A stretch of DNA of 17,876 bases from an uncultured Eubacteriales bacterium (GTDB lineage Bacteria; Bacillota; Clostridia; Lachnospirales; Bianqueaceae), in assembly GCA_902493345.1 (NCBI GenBank), contig CABUPM010000049.1, positions 1-17,876 on the forward strand, read 5' to 3'. The notes beneath the pieces were generated by a model. The model saw nothing but the letters and a program-made list of their open reading frames with translations, had not been told where the DNA came from and did no database searches. The position numbers were made by a program, and so were the translations under genes. Shown here piece by piece: positions 7,212 through 14,507 of the stretch; the first letter of the stretch is position 1; every line of letters starts with the position of its first letter.

Positions 7212-8986
7212 TGGCAAGAAATGTATATAATGTGGATGAGACGCTGAAACAGGAATTTAATTTTAAGCATTTGAAGCGTCTGTTCGGATATTTGAAGCCG
7301 CATCGAAAGAAACTCCTTTTTGCGCTGTTTTTGATGATTATGGCAAGCTTGGCCAATATCATCATCCCGCTTCTGGTCAAGGAAACGATCGATCATGTAA
7401 TCCCAGAACAAGACGGAGTGAAGCTGATTTGGATGTGCGTGGCTTTTGCGGCAGTCATCGTCATCAGTGCGATTTGTCTGAAAAAGCGAATTCTGACAGT
7501 GAACCAACTGGGACAGACGATTATTGAAACGATGCGTAAGGACCTGTTTGTGCATCTGCAGAAGCTGCCGTTTTCCTTTTATGATGACCGGCCCCATGGT
7601 AAGATTATTGTACGTGTGGTTAACTATGTCAACTCCGTAAGCGATCTGCTGTCCGGAAGCCTTGTGAATGTATTGGCGGAAGGATTCAGTCTGATCATCG
7701 TCCTGATCATCATGTTCTGTATGGATCCGGTGTTGACGCTGGTGTGTCTGGTGGCGATGCCCATTATGATCTTTGTAGTATTCCGCTTGAAAACCTGGAA
7801 CCGGGTGGCCTGGCAGCGGGTCAGCAATAAGTCTTCCAATTTGAATGCGTATGTACACGAAAGTCTTGCGGGAATGCGTGTAACGCAGTCCTTTGTGCGG
7901 GAGGACTACAATGCGGAGCTGCTGGATAATGTGCAGGATGATTACCGCAAGACATGGATGCGGGCGATTCGGCTGAACAATCTGGTGACGCCTTCTATCG
8001 AAATTATTTCCGTACTGGCCAATTGCGCGGTGATTCTTACAGGTGTATCGCTGATGCAGTATTCGGTTAGTGCCGGTACCTTGATCGCTTTTCTGGGATT
8101 TACGGGCCGCCTATGGTCCCCGGTAATCAATCTGAGTAATTTTTATAACCAGGTGATTACCAATATGGCTTATTTGGAACGTATCTTTGAGACGATCGAT
8201 GAGGATCCGAGAATTCAGGATGCGCCGGATGCGGTGGAACTGCCGCAGATTCAAGGCCGTGTGGAGTTTGAGCATGTGACCTTTGAGTATGAAGAGGGAA
8301 TGCCGATTCTGGAGGACCTGAGCTTTACGGTGGAACCGGGCCAGAGCATCGCGCTGGTAGGTCCGACGGGTGCGGGCAAGACGACGGTGATCAACCTGAT
8401 CAGCCGATTCTATGATATTCAGAAAGGACGTATTCTGATTGATGGTTACGATATATCGAAGGTAACACTGGCGTCTCTGCGTCAGCAGATGGGCGTGATG
8501 CTGCAGGACAGCTTTATCTTCTCGGGAACCATTATGGATAATATTCGATATGGACGCCTGGATGCGACCGACGACGAAGTAATTGAAGCAGCCAAAACGG
8601 TTTGCGCGCATGAATTTATCATGGAGATGGAACAGGGCTATCAGACACAGGTCAACGAGCGAGGCAGCCGTTTGTCTGTCGGACAGCGCCAGCTGATCTC
8701 TTTTGCGAGAGCACTTCTGGCCAACCCCAAGATTCTGATCCTAGATGAAGCCACCTCCAGTATCGATACGCGAACTGAGCAGGCGCTGCAGAAGGGATTG
8801 GAGAACCTGTTGAAGGGCCGTACCTCTTTCGTGATTGCGCACCGTCTCTCTACGATCCGTAAGTCAGATCGAATCATGGTGATCAATCACAGAAACATTG
8901 AAGAAGCGGGAACACATGAGGAGCTTATGGCGAAAAAGGGTCATTACTATGATCTGTATACGACGCAGACTCGGTTCATCAGTTAA
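7211..8986 (+). CDS. ABC exporter half-transporter, subunit with canonical Walker B
   Basis: This is a 591-residue partner of the preceding gene with the same layout: membrane domain to about residue 340, then ATPase domain. Walker A is GPTGAGKTT (384-392), Walker B ILILDEATSSID (508-519) has the catalytic Glu E513, and the H-loop is FVIAHRLS. The signature reads LSVGQRQ, with Val for the usual Gly. In a head-to-tail dimer this weakened signature faces the altered Walker B of the first subunit, while its own intact site faces the LSGGQ of the first. This gives one degenerate and one active site. The start ATG overlaps the previous stop by one base and follows GGAGGTGAGGAG. Heterodimer formation is inferred from family knowledge. 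Confidence 0.94.
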   Translation: MARNVYNVDETLKQEFNFKHLKRLFGYLKPHRKKLLFALFLMIMASLANIIIPLLVKETIDHVIPEQDGVKLIWMCVAFAAVIVISAICLKKRILTVNQLGQTIIETMRKDLFVHLQKLPFSFYDDRPHGKIIVRVVNYVNSVSDLLSGSLVNVLAEGFSLIIVLIIMFCMDPVLTLVCLVAMPIMIFVVFRLKTWNRVAWQRVSNKSSNLNAYVHESLAGMRVTQSFVREDYNAELLDNVQDDYRKTWMRAIRLNNLVTPSIEIISVLANCAVILTGVSLMQYSVSAGTLIAFLGFTGRLWSPVINLSNFYNQVITNMAYLERIFETIDEDPRIQDAPDAVELPQIQGRVEFEHVTFEYEEGMPILEDLSFTVEPGQSIALVGPTGAGKTTVINLISRFYDIQKGRILIDGYDISKVTLASLRQQMGVMLQDSFIFSGTIMDNIRYGRLDATDDEVIEAAKTVCAHEFIMEMEQGYQTQVNERGSRLSVGQRQLISFARALLANPKILILDEATSSIDTRTEQALQKGLENLLKGRTSFVIAHRLSTIRKSDRIMVINHRNIEEAGTHEELMAKKGHYYDLYTTQTRFIS

Positions 8987-9004
8987 TATAATGGGAGCGA
9001 AGTT

Positions 9005-9481
9005 ATGAGAATAGGGATTGGATATGATGTGCATCGGTTGGTGCCGGACCGCAAATTAATTTTGGGCGGTGTGGAGATTCCGCATGAATTGGGATTGTTG
9101 GGGCATTCCGATGCGGATGTATTGACACATGCCCTGATGGACGCTTTATTGGGAGCGGTTGGCGCGGGAGATATCGGAAAATTGTTCCCGGACACGGATG
9201 CGCAGTATAAGGGGATCAGCAGCATTGTGCTTCTGAAGAAGGTTATGGAGCGAGTGACGCAGGCCGGATACCGGATCGGCAATGTGGATGTGATCGTGAT
9301 CGCCCAGAAGCCGAAGCTCGGAGGATATTTTCCGCAGATGAAGGAAGTGCTGGCGGAGGCCATGGGCTGCGAACCGGACAGGATCAATCTAAAGGCAACG
9401 ACAGAGGAACATCTGGGCTTTACAGGCAGAGAAGAAGGAATGGCCGCTGAGGCCGTGTGTCTGCTGGAAGCGAAGCAGTGA
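9005..9481 (+). CDS. ispF: 2-C-methyl-D-erythritol 2,4-cyclodiphosphate synthase
   Basis: IspF cyclises CDP-ME 2-phosphate to MEcPP with release of CMP in the non-mevalonate (MEP) isoprenoid pathway, working as a cytoplasmic trimer. The 158-residue length is standard. The metal ligands D8, H10 and H42 are in place (GYDVHRL at 6-12, GHSDADVLTH at 33-42), and the C-terminal ATTEEHLGFTGREEGMAAEAV stretch, also typical, lies near residues 129-150. The ATG at 9005 has GGGAG 7 bases upstream. It begins 18 bases after the exporter pair with no terminator between, so it may be read from the exporter promoter, although no functional link is evident. Confidence 0.97.
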   Translation: MRIGIGYDVHRLVPDRKLILGGVEIPHELGLLGHSDADVLTHALMDALLGAVGAGDIGKLFPDTDAQYKGISSIVLLKKVMERVTQAGYRIGNVDVIVIAQKPKLGGYFPQMKEVLAEAMGCEPDRINLKATTEEHLGFTGREEGMAAEAVCLLEAKQ

Positions 9482-9487
9482 AGAAGG

Positions 9488-9518
9488 ACGGGCGCTTGAA
9501 AAAGAGCGTCCGTTTTTT
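9488..9518 (+). terminator. Intrinsic terminator after ispF
   Basis: ACGGGCGCT (9488-9496) pairs with AGCGTCCGT (9505-9513), nine pairs including one G-T, with an 8-base loop, followed by T's at 9513-9518. Its T run overlaps the stop codon of the convergent comM gene. Confidence 0.8.
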
Positions 9519-11022
9519 ATTGAAATTGTACGGAAAAGCGCATCTGCAGAGCTTCCTGCAGGTGAACGGTCAGGATCTTGTCCTCACCGGCGAGATCGGC
9601 GATGGTGCGCGCAACCTTGAGAATGCGGTGATAACTGCGTACACTGAGTTGATAGTATTCATAGGCGCTTCGCATCAGATTTTGACCATCGGTATCCAGA
9701 GGGCAGAACCGGTCTATCAATTCCGGAGGAATCCGTGAATTATAGGAAAATGGAAGAGCAGCGTATCGAGCGGACTGAAGAGCGTGTGCCTGCTGAATGT
9801 GGGATAATAAAGAAGTAAGATCCGTTTCCGCGACAGGGACAAGAGCATCATAGCCGGGAGGATCCATTTTCATTTCGAGATCAATACGATCCAGAAGAGG
9901 GCCTCGGATCCGACGCTGATAATTCTGCACTTGAGAGATGGAACAGGTACAGCGGGTGCGGTCGGGATAAAAACCGCAGGGGCAGGGGTTCATACTGGAA
10001 ACAAGCAGAAAATCGGCCGGAAAAGAAACACTTTGCTGCACACGGCTGATGTTCACCTTCAGATCTTCCAATGGCTGGCGCAGGGCTTCCAGAGAGGAAC
10101 GGGAGAACTCCGGTAATTCATCCAGAAATAGGATGCCATGATGGGCAAGACTCACTTCGCCAGGATGAATCGGCACTCCGCCGCCGATCAGAGCATAGGG
10201 AGAGACGGTATGATGGGGAGAACGAAAGGGCCGATGCGGGAGAATTGGCAGGTTGATGCTGTTATAGATAAAGGCGGTCTCTAAAACTTCGTCAGAAGAA
10301 GGCGGTGGGAGAAGCGAGAGAAGCCCTTGCGCCGCCATGGTCTTACCGGTCCCGGGCGGTCCCCAGAGCAGCAGGGAATGGAAACCTGCGGCCGCGATGG
10401 ATAAAATGCGCAGGGTCAGCGGCTGCCCCTGCAAAGAAGAGAGGGAGCGTATGTCATAGCGGCAGGGAGACAGTCTGCGGTGAGGAGCGGGCGGAATCTG
10501 AATGCGTCCGCAAAAATAATCGACAGCTTCCGAGAGCGTGTGAATCCCGATGACATCGATGCCGGAAAGCATAGAAGCTTCCGGTACATTCTCCGCGGGT
10601 AGGACGATACGGTCCATTTTTTCCTGAATTGCGCAGCGCGTCATAAGGAGCGCACCGGAAACAGGGCGCAGCTCGCCGTTTAACGAGAGTTCTCCGATCA
10701 GCAGAGAATGGGATAAAAGACTGCCTGGACCATAGGGCAGCAGCCCTTCGGCGCAGAGAATACTCATGGCAATCGGAAAGTCGAATCCAGAGCCGACTTT
10801 TTTCAGATGTGCCGGAGCGAGATTCACGGTAATGCGGCTGGATGGAAACGTCAGGCCGCTGCTGTGCACGGCAGAACGAATGCGCTCCTTGGATTCACGG
10901 ACGATATTATCGGGTAAGCCGACAAGATAGAAATACGGCAGGCCATTATATAAAGTAGTCTCTGCCAGAGTAGGAATGCCGAGCATTCCGGAAACGGAAC
11001 AAGTGTGAATAGAACAGAACAT
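9517..11022 (-). CDS. comM: ComM/YifB family AAA+ ATPase (Mg-chelatase-like)
   Basis: This is a 501-residue protein of the YifB/ComM family. In naturally competent bacteria ComM is a hexameric helicase that promotes branch migration during integration of incoming DNA. The N-terminal part (1-170) carries the family stretch VNLAPAHLKKVGSGFDFPIA. The ATPase core has Walker A GPPGTGKT (221-228), Walker B ILFLDE (297-302), a cysteine-rich MNPCPCG...CTC motif (344-360) and a putative arginine finger in GPLLDRID. The ATG at 11020-11022 follows AGGAGG five bases upstream on the minus strand. It is divergent from dprA, another DNA-uptake gene, and shares its control region. The stop codon lies inside the ispF terminator. 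Confidence 0.93.
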   Translation of the reverse strand: MFCSIHTCSVSGMLGIPTLAETTLYNGLPYFYLVGLPDNIVRESKERIRSAVHSSGLTFPSSRITVNLAPAHLKKVGSGFDFPIAMSILCAEGLLPYGPGSLLSHSLLIGELSLNGELRPVSGALLMTRCAIQEKMDRIVLPAENVPEASMLSGIDVIGIHTLSEAVDYFCGRIQIPPAPHRRLSPCRYDIRSLSSLQGQPLTLRILSIAAAGFHSLLLWGPPGTGKTMAAQGLLSLLPPPSSDEVLETAFIYNSINLPILPHRPFRSPHHTVSPYALIGGGVPIHPGEVSLAHHGILFLDELPEFSRSSLEALRQPLEDLKVNISRVQQSVSFPADFLLVSSMNPCPCGFYPDRTRCTCSISQVQNYQRRIRGPLLDRIDLEMKMDPPGYDALVPVAETDLTSLLSHIQQAHALQSARYAALPFSYNSRIPPELIDRFCPLDTDGQNLMRSAYEYYQLSVRSYHRILKVARTIADLAGEDKILTVHLQEALQMRFSVQFQ

Positions 11023-11039
11023 GAGAACCTCCTTTCTGA

Positions 11040-11059
11040 ACGGCAGTGAAATACTGACA
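11040..11059. repeat. 20-base repeat, copy 1 (next to comM)
   Basis: ACGGCAGTGAAATACTGACA on the plus strand, 18 bases upstream of the comM start codon. It matches 18 of 20 bases with the copy at 11282-11301. Each copy contains CAGT-N5-ACTG, a short hyphenated inverted repeat, so it could be a dimeric protein site or a small RNA stem. Confidence 0.8.
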
Positions 11060-11124
11060 TCCTATAGAATCGTACAAAAAGGGAAAGTGGCTGGAGAAAA
11101 GGGGGAAACTGTGGTTTTTTAAGA

Positions 11125-11153
11125 AAATAATTTTTTTAAGGAAAAAATTATTT
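11125..11153. repeat. AT-only inverted repeat in the comM-dprA intergenic region
   Basis: AAATAATTTTTT (11125-11136) and AAAAAATTATTT (11142-11153) form a perfect 12-bp inverted repeat with a 5-base spacer. It sits in an A/T-rich block (about 11112-11205) of the 305-base divergent region. It may bend DNA or act as an UP-like element. It has no GC stem and is unlikely to terminate transcription. Confidence 0.6.
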
Positions 11154-11182
11154 CACGCGGCATGAATCACGAAAACAATTAT

Positions 11183-11197
11183 TATTTTCTGAAAATT
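11183..11197. promoter_or_regulatory. CodY box upstream of dprA-topA-codY
   Basis: TATTTTCTGAAAATT matches the published 15-base CodY motif AATTTTCWGAAAATT at 14 of 15 positions (only the first base differs). It ends 12 bases before the -35 of the dprA promoter and lies in the region shared with comM. CodY itself is encoded downstream in the same direction, which points to autoregulation by nutrient state. The match is seen directly; binding is inference. Confidence 0.75.
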
Positions 11198-11209
11198 TCA
11201 TTTTAGGGC

Positions 11210-11238
11210 TGTACATTTCGGAAAGAAGAGGGTATAAT
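11210..11238 (+). promoter_or_regulatory. Sigma-A promoter of dprA (and probably topA-codY)
   Basis: TGTACA (11210-11215) and a perfect TATAAT (11233-11238) are separated by 17 bases. The predicted start is near 11245, giving a leader of about 83 bases before the dprA ATG at 11328. I could not identify a convincing comM promoter on the opposite strand. Confidence 0.75.
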
Positions 11239-11260
11239 GTAAAAATGGATTTTGATCTCA

Positions 11261-11279
11261 CGCAGGGAAATACCCTGCG
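11261..11279 (+). other. Stem-loop in the dprA mRNA leader
   Basis: CGCAGGG (11261-11267) pairs perfectly with CCCTGCG (11273-11279) around AAATA. It is followed by the smaller CAGT/ACTG hairpin of the repeated element (11286-11298). No T run follows, so this is not a terminator; it may affect mRNA stability or be a protein site. Confidence 0.5.
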
Positions 11280-11281
11280 GT

Positions 11282-11301
11282 ACGGCAGTGGGATACTGAC
11301 A
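11282..11301. repeat. 20-base repeat, copy 2 (next to dprA)
   Basis: ACGGCAGTGGGATACTGACA, in the same plus-strand orientation as the copy beside comM and differing only at two central bases. It lies 26 bases upstream of the dprA ATG, within the predicted mRNA leader. Confidence 0.8.
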
Positions 11302-11327
11302 ATTCTAATGTCGTGGAGGTTGAGATC

Positions 11328-11453
11328 ATGTATACGCAAGAAGATTTGTATTGGGTATGGCTGTGTTCACAGGAAGGAATCGGTCCGGCCAAACGGCGGG
11401 CACTGCTGGAACAGTGCGGTACGATTGCCGGAATTTATGAAGCGTCCGGTTAA
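11328..11453 (+). pseudogene. dprA: N-terminal dprA fragment ending at an in-frame TAA
   Basis: The ATG at 11328 has a strong ribosome binding site (GGAGG at 11315-11319, 8 bases upstream) and starts MYTQEDLYWVWLCSQEGIGP, a typical DprA beginning with a helix-hairpin-helix-like GIGPAKRRALL. After 41 residues the frame hits TAA (11451-11453), and the same frame continues directly at ATG 11454 with the remainder of DprA. A single substitution in one codon would restore a protein of about 358 residues, the usual DprA length. This is therefore a nonsense mutation, a sequencing error, or a split gene expressed by re-initiation. Confidence 0.8.
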
Positions 11454-12404
11454 ATGTACCGTGAGGCGGGACTGGATGAAGCACAGGCGGCTCAGCTGGA
11501 GAACAGTAAGAGGCTTGAAGAATATCAGGAGCGATGCCAGATCTGGAACGAACAGGGAATTCAGATCATGAGCAGGGATCGCCCGGAATATCCGGCAAGC
11601 CTGAAAAATGTCTGCCCGCAGGTGGACTTGCTGTTCTTAAAGGGGAATGTGCAGCTTCTCTACTCCAAAAGCATATCTATAGTAGGCTCCAGAAAATGCA
11701 CTTCTTATGGCGCCGGTGCTGCCCGCTATTTCGCCAAGGGGCTGGGCGGTGCAGGATATACGATTGTCAGCGGACTGGCAAGCGGGATTGATGCGTGCGC
11801 GCATAGAGGAGCATTGGAGGACCATAAGAACACGATAGCGGTTCTGGGCTGTGGAATCGACATCTGCTATCCCAAGAACAATTTGCAGCTGTACCAGAGA
11901 ATTGAGCGATACGGTTTGATTGTGTCGGAATATTTTCCGGGAACACCGCCGCAGCCGGCCTTTTTCCCAATGAGAAACCGCATCATCGCAGCGCTTAGCA
12001 GGGCTGTGGTGGTCGTAGAGGCAGCGGAAAAGAGCGGGGCGCTGATCACTGCGGATCAGGCATTGGAAGCCGGCGTGGATGTGTTTGCAGTGCCGGGATC
12101 CATATTTGATGCTTCCAGCAGGGGAACCAATCATTTAATCCAGCAGGGAGCTTATCTGGTATGCGATTGGCGCGATATTCTGCAGACATTGGGCGATACG
12201 GAAGCGGAGCCGGTACTGCATCGTTTCAGGGATCCGGATCTTCAGAAACTGTGGGAGAGCATAGGCTGGACAGCACAGGATCTGCAGACCTTGATTACGA
12301 GGACGGCCATTGGGCCGGAAAAGTTTATGCAGTGCCTGACGGCGCTCGAGATGGCAGGCTATGCGGAGCGGGAAGCCGGAGGAGTTGTGCGAAAAAAAGA
12401 ATAA
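11454..12404 (+). CDS. dprA: DNA-processing protein DprA, lacking its N-terminus
   Basis: DprA binds single-stranded DNA entering the cell and loads RecA onto it. This 316-residue frame holds the complete Rossmann-like core: SIVGSRKCTSYG (75-86), SGLASGIDACAHRGAL (106-121), TIAVLGCGIDICYP (127-140), FPMRNRIIAALS (171-182) and a SGALITA/AVPGS region (194-216). A C-terminal winged-helix-like domain spans about 262-313. The first 42 codons are separated from it by an in-frame TAA. The ATG at 11454 directly abuts that stop and has no good ribosome binding site of its own, so translation would depend on re-initiation. topA follows 18 bases later. Identity is certain; whether the product is functional is not. 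Confidence 0.85.
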   Translation: MYREAGLDEAQAAQLENSKRLEEYQERCQIWNEQGIQIMSRDRPEYPASLKNVCPQVDLLFLKGNVQLLYSKSISIVGSRKCTSYGAGAARYFAKGLGGAGYTIVSGLASGIDACAHRGALEDHKNTIAVLGCGIDICYPKNNLQLYQRIERYGLIVSEYFPGTPPQPAFFPMRNRIIAALSRAVVVVEAAEKSGALITADQALEAGVDVFAVPGSIFDASSRGTNHLIQQGAYLVCDWRDILQTLGDTEAEPVLHRFRDPDLQKLWESIGWTAQDLQTLITRTAIGPEKFMQCLTALEMAGYAEREAGGVVRKKE

Positions 12405-12422
12405 GAGGTAGGGAATAGGAAT

Positions 12423-14492
12423 ATGGCGAAGAATCTGGTTATCGTAGAGTCTCCGGCCAAGGCGAAAACAATCCAGAAGTTTTTAGGAGCCAATTATGAG
12501 GTGCTTGCATCCAACGGACATGTCAGAGATCTGCCCAAAAGTCAGCTGGGGGTGGATATTGAGCATGGATTTGCTCCAAAATATATCACGATCCGTGGTA
12601 AAGGCGATCTGGTCAGTCAGCTGAAAAAAGAAGCCAAAAAGGTAGATCATGTATATCTGGCAACGGACCCGGACCGCGAGGGAGAGGCAATTTCATGGCA
12701 CCTGGCATATGTGTTGGGGCTGCCGGAAAAGGCGACGCAGCGGATTACCTTTAATGAAATTACCAAAGAAGCCGTAAAGAAGTCACTGAAGCAGGCAAGA
12801 CAGATCGATCAGAATCTGGTGGACGCGCAGCAGGCACGCCGAGTTCTGGACCGTATTGTCGGATATGAGATCAGCCCGGTATTATGGAAGAAGGTCCGTA
12901 AGGGCTTAAGTGCCGGAAGAGTGCAGTCGGCAGCGCTGAAGCTATTATGCGACCGTGAGAATGAGATTCAGGACTTTGTCCAGGAAGAGTTTTGGTCCAT
13001 TGAAGCCCGTTTTGTCAAGAAAAAAGCCAAGGGTGTACTAAGCGCCAGACTGAATCGGGTCAATGGAGAAAAGATTCGGATTGGCAACGAACAGGAATCT
13101 GCCGATTGGATCGAAAAGATCCGGCAGGCTGGGGATTTCCTGGTAAAGGACATAAAAAATGGGAAGCGGTCGCGTAAAGCGCCGCTGCCCTTTACAACCA
13201 GTACGCTTCAGCAGGAGGCTTCCAAGCGGTTGAATTTTACGCCGCAGAAGACGATGCAGATCGCGCAGCAGCTGTATGAAGGTGTTACGGTGAATGGAAA
13301 CACGGTCGGACTCATAACCTATCTGAGAACCGATTCCACAAGAATCGCGCAGGAGGCGCACGAGGCGGCGCTGGAGATGATCGCCAGACAGTATGGCCCG
13401 CAGTATGTAGGACAGGTTCGGACCGAAAACGGAGGCCGGCGTATACAGGACGCACACGAAGCGATTCGCCCGACCTATGTCAGCTATGCTCCGGTGCAGA
13501 TTCAAGAGAGCCTGACAAAGGATCAGTTCCGTTTGTACAAGCTGATCTATGAGCGTTTCATTGCCAGCAGAATGGCTCCGGCGCAGTATGATACGATTCA
13601 GACGATTCTGGAGAAGGATGGATTTGAATTCATATCTTCCGGTTCCAAACTGTCTTTTGCGGGATTTTTGCAGGTATACAAAGAAGTAGAAGAAGAGCAG
13701 GAGCAGTACGAGACGATTGACGGATTAAAACCAGGGGATATGGTGCAGCTGAAAAAGATAGAGGGGCAGCAGCATTTTACACAGCCGCCGGCAAGGTATA
13801 CAGAAGCAGCACTGGTAAAGGCGTTGGAGGAAAACGGAGTCGGACGCCCCAGTACCTATGCTCCGACTATCTCCACGTTGATTGCCAGAACCTATGTGGC
13901 CAAAGAAAAGAAGATGCTGTATGTAACGGAGCTGGGCATGCTGGTCAATCAGATGCTGAGCCAGTATTTTGCTGAGATTGTGGATATTCAGTTTACTGCG
14001 TCAATGGAGTCGCAGCTGGATGAGGTAGAAGAAGGTAAGGTGCAGTGGCAGGAAATTCTGGCGGGTTTTTATAAGGGATTTGAACCTCTGGTGGAAAAAG
14101 CGTCCAAAGAACTGGAAAAGGTGCAGATTCAGGAAGAGGTAACGGATAAGATCTGCGAGAAGTGCGGACGGAATATGGTGCTGCGGACAGGAAGATTCGG
14201 AAAGTTTTATGCCTGTCCTGGTTTCCCGGAATGCCGGAATACCAAACCGTTTCAGGAACTTCTGGATGTCCCGTGCCCGATATGCGGAGCGCCGGTGCAG
14301 GTTTGCAAGTCACGCAAAGGAAGAGTGTTTTATGGATGTTCCAGGCATCCGGAGTGCCAGTTTATATCCTGGGATAAGCCGGTAGCGAAGAAATGCCCGC
14401 GCTGCGGCGGATATATGGTAGAGAAAAAAGGCAAAAATACACGTTTCGTATGCGCTTCCAAAGAGTGCGGCTACAGCGAAACTGCAGAATGA
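12423..14492 (+). CDS. topA: DNA topoisomerase I (type IA)
   Basis: TopA relaxes negatively supercoiled DNA by single-strand passage. The 689-residue protein has the N-terminal TOPRIM domain (VIVESPAKAKTI with E9, and DPDREGEAISWHL with D82, D84, E86) and the catalytic tyrosine Y300 in LITYLRTDSTRI. Conserved GRPSTYAPTI is at 474-483. The C-terminal tail carries three four-cysteine zinc ribbons: C578/C581/C598/C604, C618/C621/C639/C645 and C658/C661/C677/C682. The length and domain set are typical for Firmicutes. It lies between dprA and codY with short gaps and no internal terminator, so it is probably co-transcribed with them. Confidence 0.98.
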   Translation: MAKNLVIVESPAKAKTIQKFLGANYEVLASNGHVRDLPKSQLGVDIEHGFAPKYITIRGKGDLVSQLKKEAKKVDHVYLATDPDREGEAISWHLAYVLGLPEKATQRITFNEITKEAVKKSLKQARQIDQNLVDAQQARRVLDRIVGYEISPVLWKKVRKGLSAGRVQSAALKLLCDRENEIQDFVQEEFWSIEARFVKKKAKGVLSARLNRVNGEKIRIGNEQESADWIEKIRQAGDFLVKDIKNGKRSRKAPLPFTTSTLQQEASKRLNFTPQKTMQIAQQLYEGVTVNGNTVGLITYLRTDSTRIAQEAHEAALEMIARQYGPQYVGQVRTENGGRRIQDAHEAIRPTYVSYAPVQIQESLTKDQFRLYKLIYERFIASRMAPAQYDTIQTILEKDGFEFISSGSKLSFAGFLQVYKEVEEEQEQYETIDGLKPGDMVQLKKIEGQQHFTQPPARYTEAALVKALEENGVGRPSTYAPTISTLIARTYVAKEKKMLYVTELGMLVNQMLSQYFAEIVDIQFTASMESQLDEVEEGKVQWQEILAGFYKGFEPLVEKASKELEKVQIQEEVTDKICEKCGRNMVLRTGRFGKFYACPGFPECRNTKPFQELLDVPCPICGAPVQVCKSRKGRVFYGCSRHPECQFISWDKPVAKKCPRCGGYMVEKKGKNTRFVCASKECGYSETAE

Positions 14493-14507
14493 GAGGAATT
14501 GGAACGA

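Noticed and set aside
9457..9738. Plus-strand open frame opposite the 3' end of comM
   Set aside because: It overlaps the end of ispF, its terminator and comM, has no start signal and encodes nothing recognisable.
11451..11453. Recoding (selenocysteine or programmed readthrough) to explain the dprA stop
   Set aside because: The codon is TAA, not TGA, and no downstream SECIS-like structure or slippery sequence is apparent. Nonsense mutation, re-initiation or a base error are simpler.
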